This document shows, piece after piece, positions 50,188 to 58,523 of a stretch of 58,523 nucleotides of DNA. The translations under genes and the position numbers were made by a program. How positions within the stretch are numbered: position 1 is the first letter of the stretch; the number at the start of each line of letters is the position of its first letter. This stretch comes from Filomicrobium sp. (GTDB lineage: Bacteria; Pseudomonadota; Alphaproteobacteria; Rhizobiales; Hyphomicrobiaceae), in contig JARFQY010000028.1 of the NCBI GenBank assembly GCA_029287535.1, positions 1 through 58,523 on the forward strand, read 5' to 3'. Under the pieces are notes generated by a model that had not been told where the DNA came from, ran no database searches, and saw nothing but the letters and a program-made list of their open reading frames with translations.

Positions 50188-51204
50188 GTGTTTTCTGACG
50201 ACATTGCGATTGATCTCGGAACGGTCAATACGCTGGTTCATGTTGTTGGCCGCGGCGTCATTCTTGATGAGCCCTCCGCGGTTGCCGTCAAGACCGTCGG
50301 CGGTGTGCGGGACGTGCTGTCCGTCGGCCTCAAGGCCAAAGCGATGCTGGGGCGTACACCGGGAACCATCGAGCTCATTCGGCCGCTGCGTGACGGCGTC
50401 ATCGCCGACTTCATCGCGACAGAGGCCATGCTGCGGCAGTTCATCAAGAGGGCGAAATCGAAGTTCGGTTTCCGCCGCCCGCGCATTCTCATTTGCGTTC
50501 CAGCGAGCGCCACGCCGGTTGAGCGCCGGGCTGTCTATGAGACAGCCGTCTCATCGGGCTCGAGACTGGTGTATCTGGTCGAAGAGCCTGTTGCCGCCGC
50601 GATCGGCGCAGGCATGCCCGTCGACGAACCACGCGGTTCGATGGTTATCGATATCGGCGGGGGCACAACCGATATCGCCGTGCTTTCGCTAGGTGGCGTA
50701 CTGCAAGCGCGATCCCTGCGCTGTGCAGGCAATGCGTTCGACGAAGCCATCATCCGCTATGTCCGCCGGCAGCATCAATTGCTGATCGGGGAAGCCAATG
50801 CCGAACGCATCAAGGTCGAGGCCGGCACGGCGACGAAGGGCGGGGAGAGCCGCGCCGTCGACATTCACATCCGGGGGCGTGATTTGCGACAAGGGCGACC
50901 CAAAAGTATCGTCTTGGAGCCGGACAATATTGCCGAAGCGCTAGACGGGCCGATTGACTACATCTCGGATTTTATTCAGCGATCCTTGGAAGATCTTCCG
51001 CCGGACATTGCCGCCGATATCTGTGAAACCGGGATCTGCCTCACGGGCGGTGGTGCGCTCATCGATGGGCTGGACAGCGAGCTTTCGCGGCGCGTCGGGG
51101 TGTCGTTCAGCGTTCCCCAAGCCCCGATGCACTGCGTGATCAGCGGCTCCGCGAGAATTCTGGAAGAGCTGGACGCGCGTCAGCACCTCTTGTTGACACC
51201 TTGA
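50188..51204 (+). CDS. mreB: rod shape-determining protein MreB
   Basis: The 338-residue actin homologue forms filaments under the inner membrane that guide wall synthesis. Phosphate-1 is IDLGTVNTLVHV, phosphate-2 VIDIGGGTTDIAV and the adenosine motif LTGGGALIDGLD. Several usually conserved positions differ from typical MreB (for example VHVVGRGVILDEPSAVAV), so it is somewhat diverged. No ATG is available at the expected N-terminus. I chose the GTG at 50188, five bases after GGGGTGG; GTG 50179 is the alternative. It is followed by mreC and mreD. Confidence 0.93.
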   Translation: MFSDDIAIDLGTVNTLVHVVGRGVILDEPSAVAVKTVGGVRDVLSVGLKAKAMLGRTPGTIELIRPLRDGVIADFIATEAMLRQFIKRAKSKFGFRRPRILICVPASATPVERRAVYETAVSSGSRLVYLVEEPVAAAIGAGMPVDEPRGSMVIDIGGGTTDIAVLSLGGVLQARSLRCAGNAFDEAIIRYVRRQHQLLIGEANAERIKVEAGTATKGGESRAVDIHIRGRDLRQGRPKSIVLEPDNIAEALDGPIDYISDFIQRSLEDLPPDIAADICETGICLTGGGALIDGLDSELSRRVGVSFSVPQAPMHCVISGSARILEELDARQHLLLTP

Positions 51205-51338
51205 TAACATTAACCTTTTCGCGTTCCCTTTTACGGCGTATAAGGAGGGCGGGCCGAGGCTGCGTTCGATCGTGGCGCTAATCACGTTACTTGGGCTTTG
51301 CCGGCTGAGGCTTGGTTTGCTCTGGGGTCGTTGCGCGT

Positions 51339-52280
51339 ATGGGGTTGTTGCGTTCAAAAAGGCGCTTGTTGGGTCGGCGGACGCCGGCACGGCCTGTCTA
51401 TCGTGGATACTCCGCCGCGCTCATGTTGGTTGCTGTGGGTGTTGTGCTTTTAGTCCTTGGCCAGCGTTTCCCTCAGGAAGCCGCCGATGTGAGGTCACGC
51501 TTCGCCGGCCCTGTTTCGGGACTGCTTGAAACCTTGCAACTCCCCATGAAACCAGTTCTGCAGTTGCGGGAACGCTACACAGACTACGTTCAAATCGAAA
51601 ACGAGCTCGCAAGGTTGCGCGCTGAAAACGATGAGCTGAAGGGTTGGAAGTGGCGGGCGATGGAGTTGGAGCGCCGGCTTGCCGATCTCAGTGACTTGAG
51701 CAAGGTCGTGCAGGCGCCGGGCGTTGATTACGTCACAACGACAATTCGCGCGCGTTCGATTGGAACCATGAGCGGCAGTGCCTTGATCGGGGCGGGAACG
51801 AGGGCCCGTGTCAGGCCAAAGGCCGCAGTTCTCAATTCCCGCGGTCTGGTTGGCACGACCTTCGAGGTGGGGCCCACTACGTCGCGTGTGCTGTTTTTGA
51901 CTGACAATGCTTCCCGCATACTGGTCAGCATTGGTCCATCTCTGGTGACGGGCGTGGCGGCCGGGGCGGGAGAACGGAAGCTGGAAATCCGCAGCGGTGG
52001 GCGGCCACTGGATATCGCGATTGGCGATGAGGTTACGACAGCCGGTGAAGCCGGCGGGGTGCCACGCGGATTACGTGTCGGGCGGGTTGTCGCCGGTCCA
52101 ACCGCATTGAGGATCGAGCCCTACGTCGATTTCGACCGTCTGGAGTTCGTCAGCATTTTGCTGGCGGAGGGGCAGGAGCGCGCGTCCGCTCCCAAGGACA
52201 GGGCGGGGCGCGATAGCGAAGCCGTCCGGTCGGGGCTGATGCGTTTTGCTGACGATCGAATTCAACCGGCAGGGCAATGA
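51339..52280 (+). CDS. mreC: rod shape-determining protein MreC
   Basis: The 313-residue protein has a basic N-terminus, one membrane anchor (LMLVAVGVVLLVLGQRF) and a coiled coil (YVQIENELARLRAENDELKG). Two beta-barrel domains follow, with NSRGLVGTTFEVGPTTSRVL and DNASRILVSIG. MreC links MreB to the periplasmic wall enzymes. ATG 51339 (MGLLRSKRRL) seems the best start; GTG/ATG choices upstream (51312) are possible. It is 134 bp after mreB. Confidence 0.92.
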   Translation: MGLLRSKRRLLGRRTPARPVYRGYSAALMLVAVGVVLLVLGQRFPQEAADVRSRFAGPVSGLLETLQLPMKPVLQLRERYTDYVQIENELARLRAENDELKGWKWRAMELERRLADLSDLSKVVQAPGVDYVTTTIRARSIGTMSGSALIGAGTRARVRPKAAVLNSRGLVGTTFEVGPTTSRVLFLTDNASRILVSIGPSLVTGVAAGAGERKLEIRSGGRPLDIAIGDEVTTAGEAGGVPRGLRVGRVVAGPTALRIEPYVDFDRLEFVSILLAEGQERASAPKDRAGRDSEAVRSGLMRFADDRIQPAGQ

Positions 52281-52292
52281 GGCGAGACGGTT

Positions 52293-52790
52293 ATGGGATC
52301 CGTTCTTTCGGTTGGTGCCCTGGCGTTTTTGACGGCGATCGCGCTCATACCGTGGCAGAGCGGAAGCACGGCACTGATGGCGGCGTTATTACCGGTGGCC
52401 GGACTTCACTATTGGGCTTTGCGGCGCCCTCAACTGATCCCCGGAATCGCGGTTTTGTTTTGCGGGTTGACGGCGGACATCGTAAGCGGCGGACCGCCAG
52501 GTTTTTGGGTCAGTCTTTATGCGGCCGCTTGGTTGATTGGACTGATGCAGCGGCCGTGGGCCGCGCGGGGTTGGAAGATCGGGCGTTGGGGTTTGTTCGC
52601 CGTTGCGGTCTCAAGTGTTGCGCTCCTGGCCTATGCCTTGAGTTATGTCCTACACCGGCCTTTGGGATCGGCTGAGGATGTCGCGCTTGCTGTCGTGTGG
52701 CTCATCCTGATTTATCCAGGGCTGGCGCTGGTGTTGCGCATTCTCGATGTGGACCGGCCGGAAGAGGCGCTCCGGGTCGAGGGCTATTAG
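52293..52790 (+). CDS. mreD: rod shape-determining protein MreD
   Basis: The 165-residue membrane protein has four or five helices, including LFCGLTADIVSGGPPGFWVSL, which corresponds to the conserved GL-D-GPLG-type loop of MreD. It starts 12 bp after mreC, and its size and place fit MreD. Downstream I do not find mrdA (PBP2) or mrdB (RodA), which usually follow. A small gene and gamma-glutamyltransferase lie there instead. Confidence 0.85.
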   Translation: MGSVLSVGALAFLTAIALIPWQSGSTALMAALLPVAGLHYWALRRPQLIPGIAVLFCGLTADIVSGGPPGFWVSLYAAAWLIGLMQRPWAARGWKIGRWGLFAVAVSSVALLAYALSYVLHRPLGSAEDVALAVVWLILIYPGLALVLRILDVDRPEEALRVEGY

Positions 52791-52902
52791 GTTTACGCAA
52801 TTGTCAACACAGCTGCCGGTGACTCGTGCGTCGTGTTCGACTCGGGTTGCGCTGTCGCATTGAGCGAACTCGGTATCCGCATTTCCAAGGTGACCTGGGG
52901 CA

Positions 52903-53154
52903 TTACTTCTCCGAAGGCCGTATCCTCCTCAAGAAATCCCAAACGGGCAACGCAGCGAGTCCGCCGACAAGGCCGGCGATGTAGCTTGGTAGTTCGGCAC
53001 CGAACAGCCATGACCAGACCAGCCCCGCCAGGAAGCTCGCGAGCAGCATTGCCGCGATGGTGATGAGAAGACGCTGCCAAAAGGGGAGGAGCAAAGACAT
53101 GAGCCAGGCCTGATGTTCGCTATTGGATATTGCCTGCCGAAGAAGCTGCTGCAT
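52903..53154 (-). CDS. small hypothetical membrane protein (83 aa)
   Basis: The predicted protein has two hydrophobic segments (LLITIAAMLLASFLAGLVWSW and YIAGLVGGLAALPVWDFL) and a basic C-terminus (LRRIRPSEK). Codon use looks protein-like, but neither ATG 53154 nor the internal ATG 53100 has a clear ribosome-binding site. An overlapping plus-strand frame at 53113-53310 also exists and only one is likely real. I do not recognise the family. Confidence 0.4.
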   Translation of the reverse strand: MQQLLRQAISNSEHQAWLMSLLLPFWQRLLITIAAMLLASFLAGLVWSWLFGAELPSYIAGLVGGLAALPVWDFLRRIRPSEK

Positions 53155-53306
53155 CGGTTCGCCAAGCGGCTACCGTCCATAGTTACGATAGCTTTGCTGT
53201 CGTTCCTAGGCTGTCTTGTATTTTTTAGGAGCGCGTTGGCTGGCGATGCAACCTATCCGCCGTTTGGCGGTCTCCCAATGTCCGTCTCTCATCCGCGGTC
53301 GGCAAG

Positions 53307-54890
53307 TTAGAGGCCAGCGCATGAACCGTCGGACCTAGGGTCGGTGGCGCCGCGGATGACGCGATCGGGTCCCATCGAAATCATGCCAGCATGGCCCATC
53401 TTGTCTTCGAATGCGCCGACGATCTGAACGTCGTGCCCGGCGTTGCGGAGCTGTTCCACGAGGCTGTCGTCGAAGCGACTTTCCAGTTTCAAGTTTGTCG
53501 TGGTTTCACCCCAGGTACGTCCCAGAAGCCAGCGCGGGGCCGTCACGGCTTGCTGCATGTCCTGGCCGAAGAAGACGTGGCGCGATAGAATTGCGGACTG
53601 TGTCTGCGGTTGTCCTTCGCCGCCCATCGTCCCGTATGCGAGTGTGGTGCCGTCGTCGAGGCGGGCCATCGCCGGGTTCAAGGTGTGGAAGGGGAGACGT
53701 CCGGGAGCGAGTTCGTTCGGGCCTGGCTCCAGCGTGAAGCTGGCGCCTCGGTTCTGCCAGAGAATTCCGGTATTGGGCACGACCAAGCCGGACCCGAATT
53801 CCCAGAAGATACTCTGTATATAGCTGACGGCATTGCCTTCGCGATCGACCGCACCCATCCATATCGTGTCTCCGGGCTTGGAGGCTGGTGGCCAAGGCAT
53901 TGCGCGGTTCATGTCGATGGCAGCAGCTTGCTGGTCGATCATTTCGCTGGAAAGCCAGCTCTTCCAGTAATCGCCCATACGTTCGGGATCGCCGACGTGG
54001 GCATCACGAAGAAGGAATGCGCGTTTCGTTGCTTCCACCAGTGCGTGTATGTGCTCAAAACCGTCAGCACGTTGGACGTCGAGCGCTTCGAAGATCTTCA
54101 AGATCAGCAAGGAAGCGATGCCCTGTGTCGGTGGCGGCATGTTGTAGAGTTCGCCGAATTTGAAATCCGTTTGTACTGGGGCGACGTTGCTTGCGTGATA
54201 GGCTTCCAGATCGGCCAGACGAAGCGGGCTGCCCATACTCTCCAAGCCTTTGGCGAGGGCTCGCGCCAAGTCACCTCGGTAAAAGTCGTCGGTTCCAGCT
54301 TCGGCGATCCGCTCAAGGCTTTGGCTGAGTGCTTGCTGAATCAGAATGGTGCCTTCGGCTGGTATTCCATCGGCGGCAAAGGCCTCCTTGAACCCAGGCA
54401 CCGTATGAAGCTCCTCCCACTTCTCGCGGGTCAGGCGTGACTGCGAATTCGAGACCGGAACGCCTTCGCGAGCGTGGTGAATGGCGGCTTCGAGAAGCCG
54501 TGAAAGAGGGAGTGTTCCTCCGGATTCTTCAGCAAGTTTCTTTGCTTTTGCCCAGCCGGCAATTGCCCCGGCCACCGTCAATGCCGCGCGTGGTCCGCGT
54601 GTCGGAATCGAGGTTTCGCCCTGGGATGCATAGAAGGAGCGGTCGGCCATGTCCGCTGCCGGTCCGCAGGCCTGAATTCCAATCGGTGGTTCGCCGGATC
54701 GCGATACCAGCCAGAAGCCGTCACCACCAATGCCGTTCATGTGCGGATAGACGACGGCAATTGTCGCCGCCGCGGCAATCATGGCTTCGATGGCGTTGCC
54801 GCCTTCTCGAAGGACGCCCGCTCCCGCTTCAGCTGCCAAGTGATGGGGTGCGGTTACCATGCCGCCAAGGCAGGAGCGTGCACGCAGCAT
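53307..54890 (-). CDS. gamma-glutamyltransferase family protein
   Basis: This 527-residue Ntn-hydrolase is normally made as a precursor that cleaves itself before a Thr. Here the site is GDTIWMGAVDREGNAVSYIQS with Thr near residue 342. MVTAPHHLAAEAGAGVLREGGNA, VYPHMNGIGGDGFW and the C-terminal MGGEGQPQTQSAIL fit the family. I see no signal peptide at ATG 54890 (MLRARSCLGG), which has GAGAGAG upstream. Most gamma-glutamyltransferases are periplasmic; a cytoplasmic or acylase-type member is therefore possible. It is divergent from a TRAP transporter operon 258 bp away, so they may share substrates. Confidence 0.88.
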   Translation of the reverse strand: MLRARSCLGGMVTAPHHLAAEAGAGVLREGGNAIEAMIAAAATIAVVYPHMNGIGGDGFWLVSRSGEPPIGIQACGPAADMADRSFYASQGETSIPTRGPRAALTVAGAIAGWAKAKKLAEESGGTLPLSRLLEAAIHHAREGVPVSNSQSRLTREKWEELHTVPGFKEAFAADGIPAEGTILIQQALSQSLERIAEAGTDDFYRGDLARALAKGLESMGSPLRLADLEAYHASNVAPVQTDFKFGELYNMPPPTQGIASLLILKIFEALDVQRADGFEHIHALVEATKRAFLLRDAHVGDPERMGDYWKSWLSSEMIDQQAAAIDMNRAMPWPPASKPGDTIWMGAVDREGNAVSYIQSIFWEFGSGLVVPNTGILWQNRGASFTLEPGPNELAPGRLPFHTLNPAMARLDDGTTLAYGTMGGEGQPQTQSAILSRHVFFGQDMQQAVTAPRWLLGRTWGETTTNLKLESRFDDSLVEQLRNAGHDVQIVGAFEDKMGHAGMISMGPDRVIRGATDPRSDGSCAGL

Positions 54891-55147
54891 GTGGTCTCTC
54901 TCTTTCGCGTTGAAGTTTCGTTGTTTGTTTGTCGTGCTCGGCGGTGAGCAACCTCGCAAGAATAGGGCGTTTTCCTAAGGCGAAATGCACAAATTGTATA
55001 CAGTATTGAATATTAAATGGGCGCCATGGCGTGGGGCGGCTGACCAAAGCCTCGTTATTTCAATTGGTTAATCTCTTGGCATACCAGTTGCAGACATGGA
55101 CGCTGTTGGCCGACGAATGCCAACCGTGAAAATGGAGCGTCCCCCCC

Positions 55148-56236
55148 ATGAAGAGACGAGAGTTTTTAGCGAAGGCGGGCCTAGCAACTGCTGGCTCGTC
55201 GGCGATTGTCGCTGCGCCGAATGTGGTGAGCGCGCAGGAGTCCTTCAATTTCAAAATGACGAATGCCTATCCGCCCGGGGCCCCTTTCTACACCGTGGGA
55301 CCAGGTAGCCCGACCGACTTCTGCAAGAAGTTGGAAGTGATGTCAGGTGGCCGCTTGAAGATACAGCACTTCGCTGCGGGTGAACTGATCCCGGCCCTTG
55401 AGGGTTTTGATGCCGTGCAGGCGGGCACAGTCGAGATGAATGCCGCCAATGCCTACTTCTGGGCCGGCAAGATCTTCGCCGCGCAGTATTTCACAACGGT
55501 TCCTTTCGGGCTCAATTTCCAGGGCGTCAATGCATGGCTTTATCATGCGGGCGGCTTGGAGCTTTGGCATGAGCTCTACAAGCCGCTTGGTCTCATCGCC
55601 TTCCCGATGGGTAACACAGGCGTGCAGATGACCGGGTGGTTCCGGAAGCCAATCAATTCGGTCGATGATTTCAACGGCCTCAAGATGCGCATCCCGGGTC
55701 TCGCCGGGAAGGTCTACAAGGAGCTTGGCGTCGATGTAAAATTGCTGCCGGGTGGTGAGATCTTTCCTGCCCTCGAACGCGGTGTGATTGACGCTGCTGA
55801 ATTTGTCGGTCCGTTCCAGGATCGCCGGCTCGGACTGCAGAATGCGGCCAAGTACTACTACACCACGGGTTGGCACGAGCCCTCCAACGTGACCGAGCTG
55901 CTGATCAGTCTGAAGGCCTGGGAAAAGCTGCCGAAGGACCTGCAGGAAATGGTCAAGGCCGCGGCAATGGCCTGCAACATTGAAAGCCATGCCTGGTCGG
56001 AAGCCAATAACGCTGACGCACTGGACGATCTGATCAAGAACAGTGGTGTCAAGGCGGACGTTTTGCCGGAAGAAGTCGTCGCCAAGCTTCGCGGTTTGAC
56101 GTTTGAGGTCTTGGAAGCCGAGGCCGCGAAAGATCCTCGTACCAAGAAGGTCCATGATGCCTTCATGGCCTTCCGGGACAAGCACCGCTCATGGGCTTCG
56201 ATCAGCGAAAAGCCCTATCACAAGTTCCTGAACTAG
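55148..56236 (+). CDS. TRAP transporter solute-binding protein (DctP family)
   Basis: The 362-residue protein has a Tat-type signal (MKRREFLAKAGLATAGSSAI) and the DctP fold: FKMTNAYPPGAPFYTVGPGS, RLKIQHFAAGEL, the conserved MRIPGLAGKVYKELG and PFQDRRLGLQN. It binds a substrate in the periplasm for the DctQM channel. A carboxylic-acid substrate is likely for the family, but sequence alone does not define it. Tat export implies it is folded, perhaps dimeric, before transport. It is the first gene of the operon. Confidence 0.92.
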   Translation: MKRREFLAKAGLATAGSSAIVAAPNVVSAQESFNFKMTNAYPPGAPFYTVGPGSPTDFCKKLEVMSGGRLKIQHFAAGELIPALEGFDAVQAGTVEMNAANAYFWAGKIFAAQYFTTVPFGLNFQGVNAWLYHAGGLELWHELYKPLGLIAFPMGNTGVQMTGWFRKPINSVDDFNGLKMRIPGLAGKVYKELGVDVKLLPGGEIFPALERGVIDAAEFVGPFQDRRLGLQNAAKYYYTTGWHEPSNVTELLISLKAWEKLPKDLQEMVKAAAMACNIESHAWSEANNADALDDLIKNSGVKADVLPEEVVAKLRGLTFEVLEAEAAKDPRTKKVHDAFMAFRDKHRSWASISEKPYHKFLN

Positions 56237-56243
56237 TAGCTGA

Positions 56244-56792
56244 ATGTCTCGCTCAACAATCAGCACCTTTGTTGGTTGGGTGGTCGATCGGATCGATATG
56301 TTTGTCGGTCTGGTCGGCCGTTGTACCGCTTGGCTGACACTCGCCCTGGTGCTGCTTGTCGCGGTCAATGTGCTTGCCCGCTACTTGTTCAGCGCGGGCA
56401 CCGTGGCGATGCAGGAGCTTGAGTGGCATCTGTTGGCCGTCACGGCGCTTATCGGCATGTCGTATGGCGTCAACCGTGGCGATGAAGTGCGCGTCGACAT
56501 GCTTTATTCGCGCTATGGGCCGCGGTCCAAAGCGGTGGTCGATCTCGTATCCGCGGTTCTGACAATCCTTGTTGCGTTGTTCCTGCTCAAGGTTTCCTTG
56601 GCGTACGTCTCGCAGAGTTACTCATTCCTTGAGGGATCGCCGGATCCTGGAGGGCTATCCTATCGCTTCGTCCTGAAAGCGTTCATCCCGATCGGTTTCA
56701 GTCTTCTTGCGCTGCAAGCCATCGTGCAGATCGCGAAGGCGGTCCGCGAGCTTTCCCAATCCGGCTCCCGCCATGGGCCTTCATCTGAGTAA
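56244..56792 (+). CDS. TRAP transporter small membrane subunit DctQ
   Basis: The 182-residue protein has four helices, including CTAWLTLALVLLVAVNVLARYLF, and EWHLLAVTALIGMSYGVNRGDEVRVDM, the DctQ hallmark region. It starts 8 bp after dctP and ends 6 bp before dctM. It stabilises the large subunit. Confidence 0.9.
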   Translation: MSRSTISTFVGWVVDRIDMFVGLVGRCTAWLTLALVLLVAVNVLARYLFSAGTVAMQELEWHLLAVTALIGMSYGVNRGDEVRVDMLYSRYGPRSKAVVDLVSAVLTILVALFLLKVSLAYVSQSYSFLEGSPDPGGLSYRFVLKAFIPIGFSLLALQAIVQIAKAVRELSQSGSRHGPSSE

Positions 56793-56798
56793 GCCAAC

Positions 56799-58121
56799 AT
56801 GACAAATGAAGTCCTGGCCATATTGATGGTTGGCGGATTCTTCACGCTGATCATCACGGGCGTTCCTGTGGCGATATCGCTCGCCGTTTCAGGGCTGGTT
56901 TTTGGTTACCTGGGATTTGGTGACGGGTTGTTCAATCTGCTGCCGTCCCGGGTCTATGGCGTGGTGACGAACTACACATTACTCGCGTTGCCGTTGTTTA
57001 TCTTCATGGGGGTGATGCTCGAGAAATCCCGGCTTGCCGAGGATCTTCTTGAGACGATCGGTCTGGCGATGGGCGGACTACAGGGCGGTATGGCCCTGGC
57101 AATCGTCCTGGTCGGCGTGTTGATGGGTGCCTCGTCGGGGATTGTCGGGGCGACGGTGGTGACAGCCGGGCTCATCGCGTTGGCTCCGCTCATTCGGCGC
57201 GGTTATGACAAGGGTGTCGCGTGCGGGGTGATTTGTGCATCGGGCACGCTTGGACAGATCATACCGCCGAGTCTGGTGTTGATCCTGCTTGCCGACATCA
57301 TGGGCGAATCCGTCGGCACGTTGTTCGCCGCGGCGCTGACACCGGGCTTGATGCTGGCATCATTGTTTGTTGCCTACATCTTGTTGCTCGGAGTCCTGGC
57401 GCCGGAAAAAGTACCGGCGATCCCAAAGGCCGAGCGGCAGGAGACCAGCCAAAGGGAGCTCATCAAGCGATTGCTGCTGGTCGTGGTTCCTCCGCTGGCA
57501 CTTGTTTTTGCGGTCTTGGGATCCATCATCGGAGGTGTGGCGGCGCCGACGGAAGCCGCCTCAATGGGTGCATTTGGCAGCATTCTGATCGCGCTTGCAG
57601 CGCGCCGGCTCGATTGGCGGACAATGCGCGAAGTCGTGGAGTCCACACTTTCGACCAGCGCGATGGTCTTCTTCATTCTGATCTGCGCGCAGCCGTTCGG
57701 CTTGTCCTTCCGGGGTCTGGGTGGCGAGCACCTGGTCCAGGATGTCTTTTCGCAAGTTCCAGGCGGGCTCGACGGGCAGCTTCTGTTTTTGATGCTGCTG
57801 CTGTTCATCCTAGGCTTCTTTCTTGAGTGGATTGAGATTTCCTACATCGCGCTTCCGCTTTTCTTGCCGATTTTCGTGGCCAGTGGTGCCGACATGGTGT
57901 GGGTGGCGATGCTTGTCGCCATGAATTTGCAGACGTCGTTTCTGACACCGCCGTTCGGATGGGCCTTGTTCTTCTTGCGTGGGGTGGCTCCGCCTGAGGT
58001 TTCAACGGCGGACATCTATCGCGGCGTGCTGCCGTTCATCGCCATACAGCTCGTGGGACTGGCACTCGTGTTTTGTTTTCCCTGGATCGCCACGTGGTTG
58101 CCCGAAGCCATTGGCTGGTAG
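56799..58121 (+). CDS. TRAP transporter large membrane subunit DctM
   Basis: The 440-residue protein has about twelve helices. It carries LLALPLFIFMGVMLEKSRLAEDLL, GASSGIVGATVVTAGLIALAP, SGTLGQIIPPSLVLILLA and FLTPPFGWALFFLRGVAP, all typical of DctM (IT superfamily) sodium-dependent transporters. It carries out ion-coupled uptake of the substrate bound by the Tat-exported binding protein. The gap after it leads to tRNA-Lys. Confidence 0.94.
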   Translation: MTNEVLAILMVGGFFTLIITGVPVAISLAVSGLVFGYLGFGDGLFNLLPSRVYGVVTNYTLLALPLFIFMGVMLEKSRLAEDLLETIGLAMGGLQGGMALAIVLVGVLMGASSGIVGATVVTAGLIALAPLIRRGYDKGVACGVICASGTLGQIIPPSLVLILLADIMGESVGTLFAAALTPGLMLASLFVAYILLLGVLAPEKVPAIPKAERQETSQRELIKRLLLVVVPPLALVFAVLGSIIGGVAAPTEAASMGAFGSILIALAARRLDWRTMREVVESTLSTSAMVFFILICAQPFGLSFRGLGGEHLVQDVFSQVPGGLDGQLLFLMLLLFILGFFLEWIEISYIALPLFLPIFVASGADMVWVAMLVAMNLQTSFLTPPFGWALFFLRGVAPPEVSTADIYRGVLPFIAIQLVGLALVFCFPWIATWLPEAIGW

Positions 58122-58269
58122 CCGGTCAACGAGGGGATAACCAGATCGTCACGTCTTGCTTGACGGCAGGGCGTGGGGCGCATAAATCCGAGGGGTGACA
58201 AGGCCGGGTGCAAATCGCCCTTCGCTGCTATCATGGCGCGGCCTCTTCATATCCCAGTATTGGGATCCC

Positions 58270-58345
<76 letters not shown>

Positions 58346-58427
58346 TTTATCATTGAAAATCAGTGACTTATTTGGTTTGTGGACATCCGGTGTTCACATC
58401 CTAAAAACTATAAACACCTATAAAGTC

Positions 58428-58523
58428 TCAAACCAGGTCCACCACTTTTCTTTGAGCTTCAACATCAGCCTCAATGTAACGCTGTGTGGTGGAGAGTGCT
58501 TTGTGTCCAGCCAACATCTGAAC
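58428..58523 (-). CDS. C-terminal end of a tyrosine recombinase (integrase), cut by the window edge
   Basis: Read on the minus strand from the right edge, 31 codons end in TGA at 58428-58430. They contain VQMLAGHKALSTTQRYIEAD, matching the family's box II end: the conserved His in GHK and the nucleophilic Tyr in QRYIE. The rest lies beyond the window. It is 82 bp from tRNA-Lys, so it probably belongs to an element integrated at this tRNA. Confidence 0.75.
   Translation of the reverse strand, partial: VQMLAGHKALSTTQRYIEADVEAQRKVVDLV

Noticed and set aside
53113-53310. Plus-strand 65-codon ORF with a hydrophobic segment (MFAIGYCLPKKLL...)
   Set aside because: It overlaps the candidate minus-strand membrane ORF, has no ribosome-binding site and its C-terminus runs into the 3' end of the transferase gene.

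Overview
The window looks like chromosomal DNA of an alphaproteobacterium, most probably in or near the Hyphomicrobiales. Supporting signs are a DUF1476 (ATP synthase inhibitor zeta) gene beside purC, a PurS/PurQ-type FGAM synthase, a CpdR-type response regulator beside an N-formylglutamate amidohydrolase, a liv operon carrying a DUF6867 gene, leuA followed by mreBCD, and moderately high GC with alpha-type codon use. Most genes are core metabolism. The unusual material is in the RNA-like intergenic regions, a few broken genes and the right edge.

Layout. 0-1 kb: the 3' part of a coiled-coil/LysM gene interrupted by in-frame stops. 1.3-8.2 kb: an Atm1-type ABC exporter, a Ca/Na exchanger, serB, miaA and ilvB. 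8.6-14.6 kb: a CDGSH protein and a complete branched-chain amino acid transporter (livH-livM-livG-livF-DUF6867-livK) ending in a strong terminator. 14.8-22.6 kb: a P1 peptidase, then a purine cluster (purB, an RBBP9-type hydrolase, the zeta inhibitor, purC, purS, purQ) that also contains a methyltransferase broken by one UGA and two unrecognised membrane/periplasmic genes between purS and purQ. 22.6-26.7 kb: a secreted protein, ilvC, a DUF1190-like lipoprotein, ilvN, a GST and a remnant of a glycosyltransferase-like gene. 27.1-33.0 kb: a fatty acid beta-oxidation operon (fadE, fadB/J-like, fadI-like). 33.1-39.7 kb: gltB, an ABM-domain protein and gltD. 40.2-44.2 kb: hsp20, an alpha/beta hydrolase, hisN and N-formylglutamate amidohydrolase, with two homologous small-RNA-like units in the gap between the last two. 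44.7-48.0 kb: cpdR, a small secreted protein, a hairpin-rich non-coding stretch, a NUDIX protein and a PhzF-family protein. 48.1-52.8 kb: a possible leader peptide with alternative hairpins, leuA and mreBCD. 53-58 kb: a gamma-glutamyltransferase and a TRAP transporter. 58.3-58.5 kb: tRNA-Lys(CUU) followed by the end of a tyrosine recombinase, which suggests an integrated element extends beyond the right edge.

Functionally the window combines branched-chain amino acid synthesis (ilvB, ilvN, ilvC, leuA) with uptake (liv), nitrogen assimilation (gltBD), purine synthesis, beta-oxidation, cell-shape genes and cell-cycle proteolysis control (CpdR). The most interesting candidate is the tandem pair of small RNAs at 42.89-43.26 kb. 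Each has a 5' hairpin, a shared CCUCCC-containing single-stranded stretch and a Rho-independent terminator, an architecture reminiscent of the AbcR/alpha-r15 sRNAs. In Sinorhizobium those sRNAs repress transporter mRNAs, including livK.
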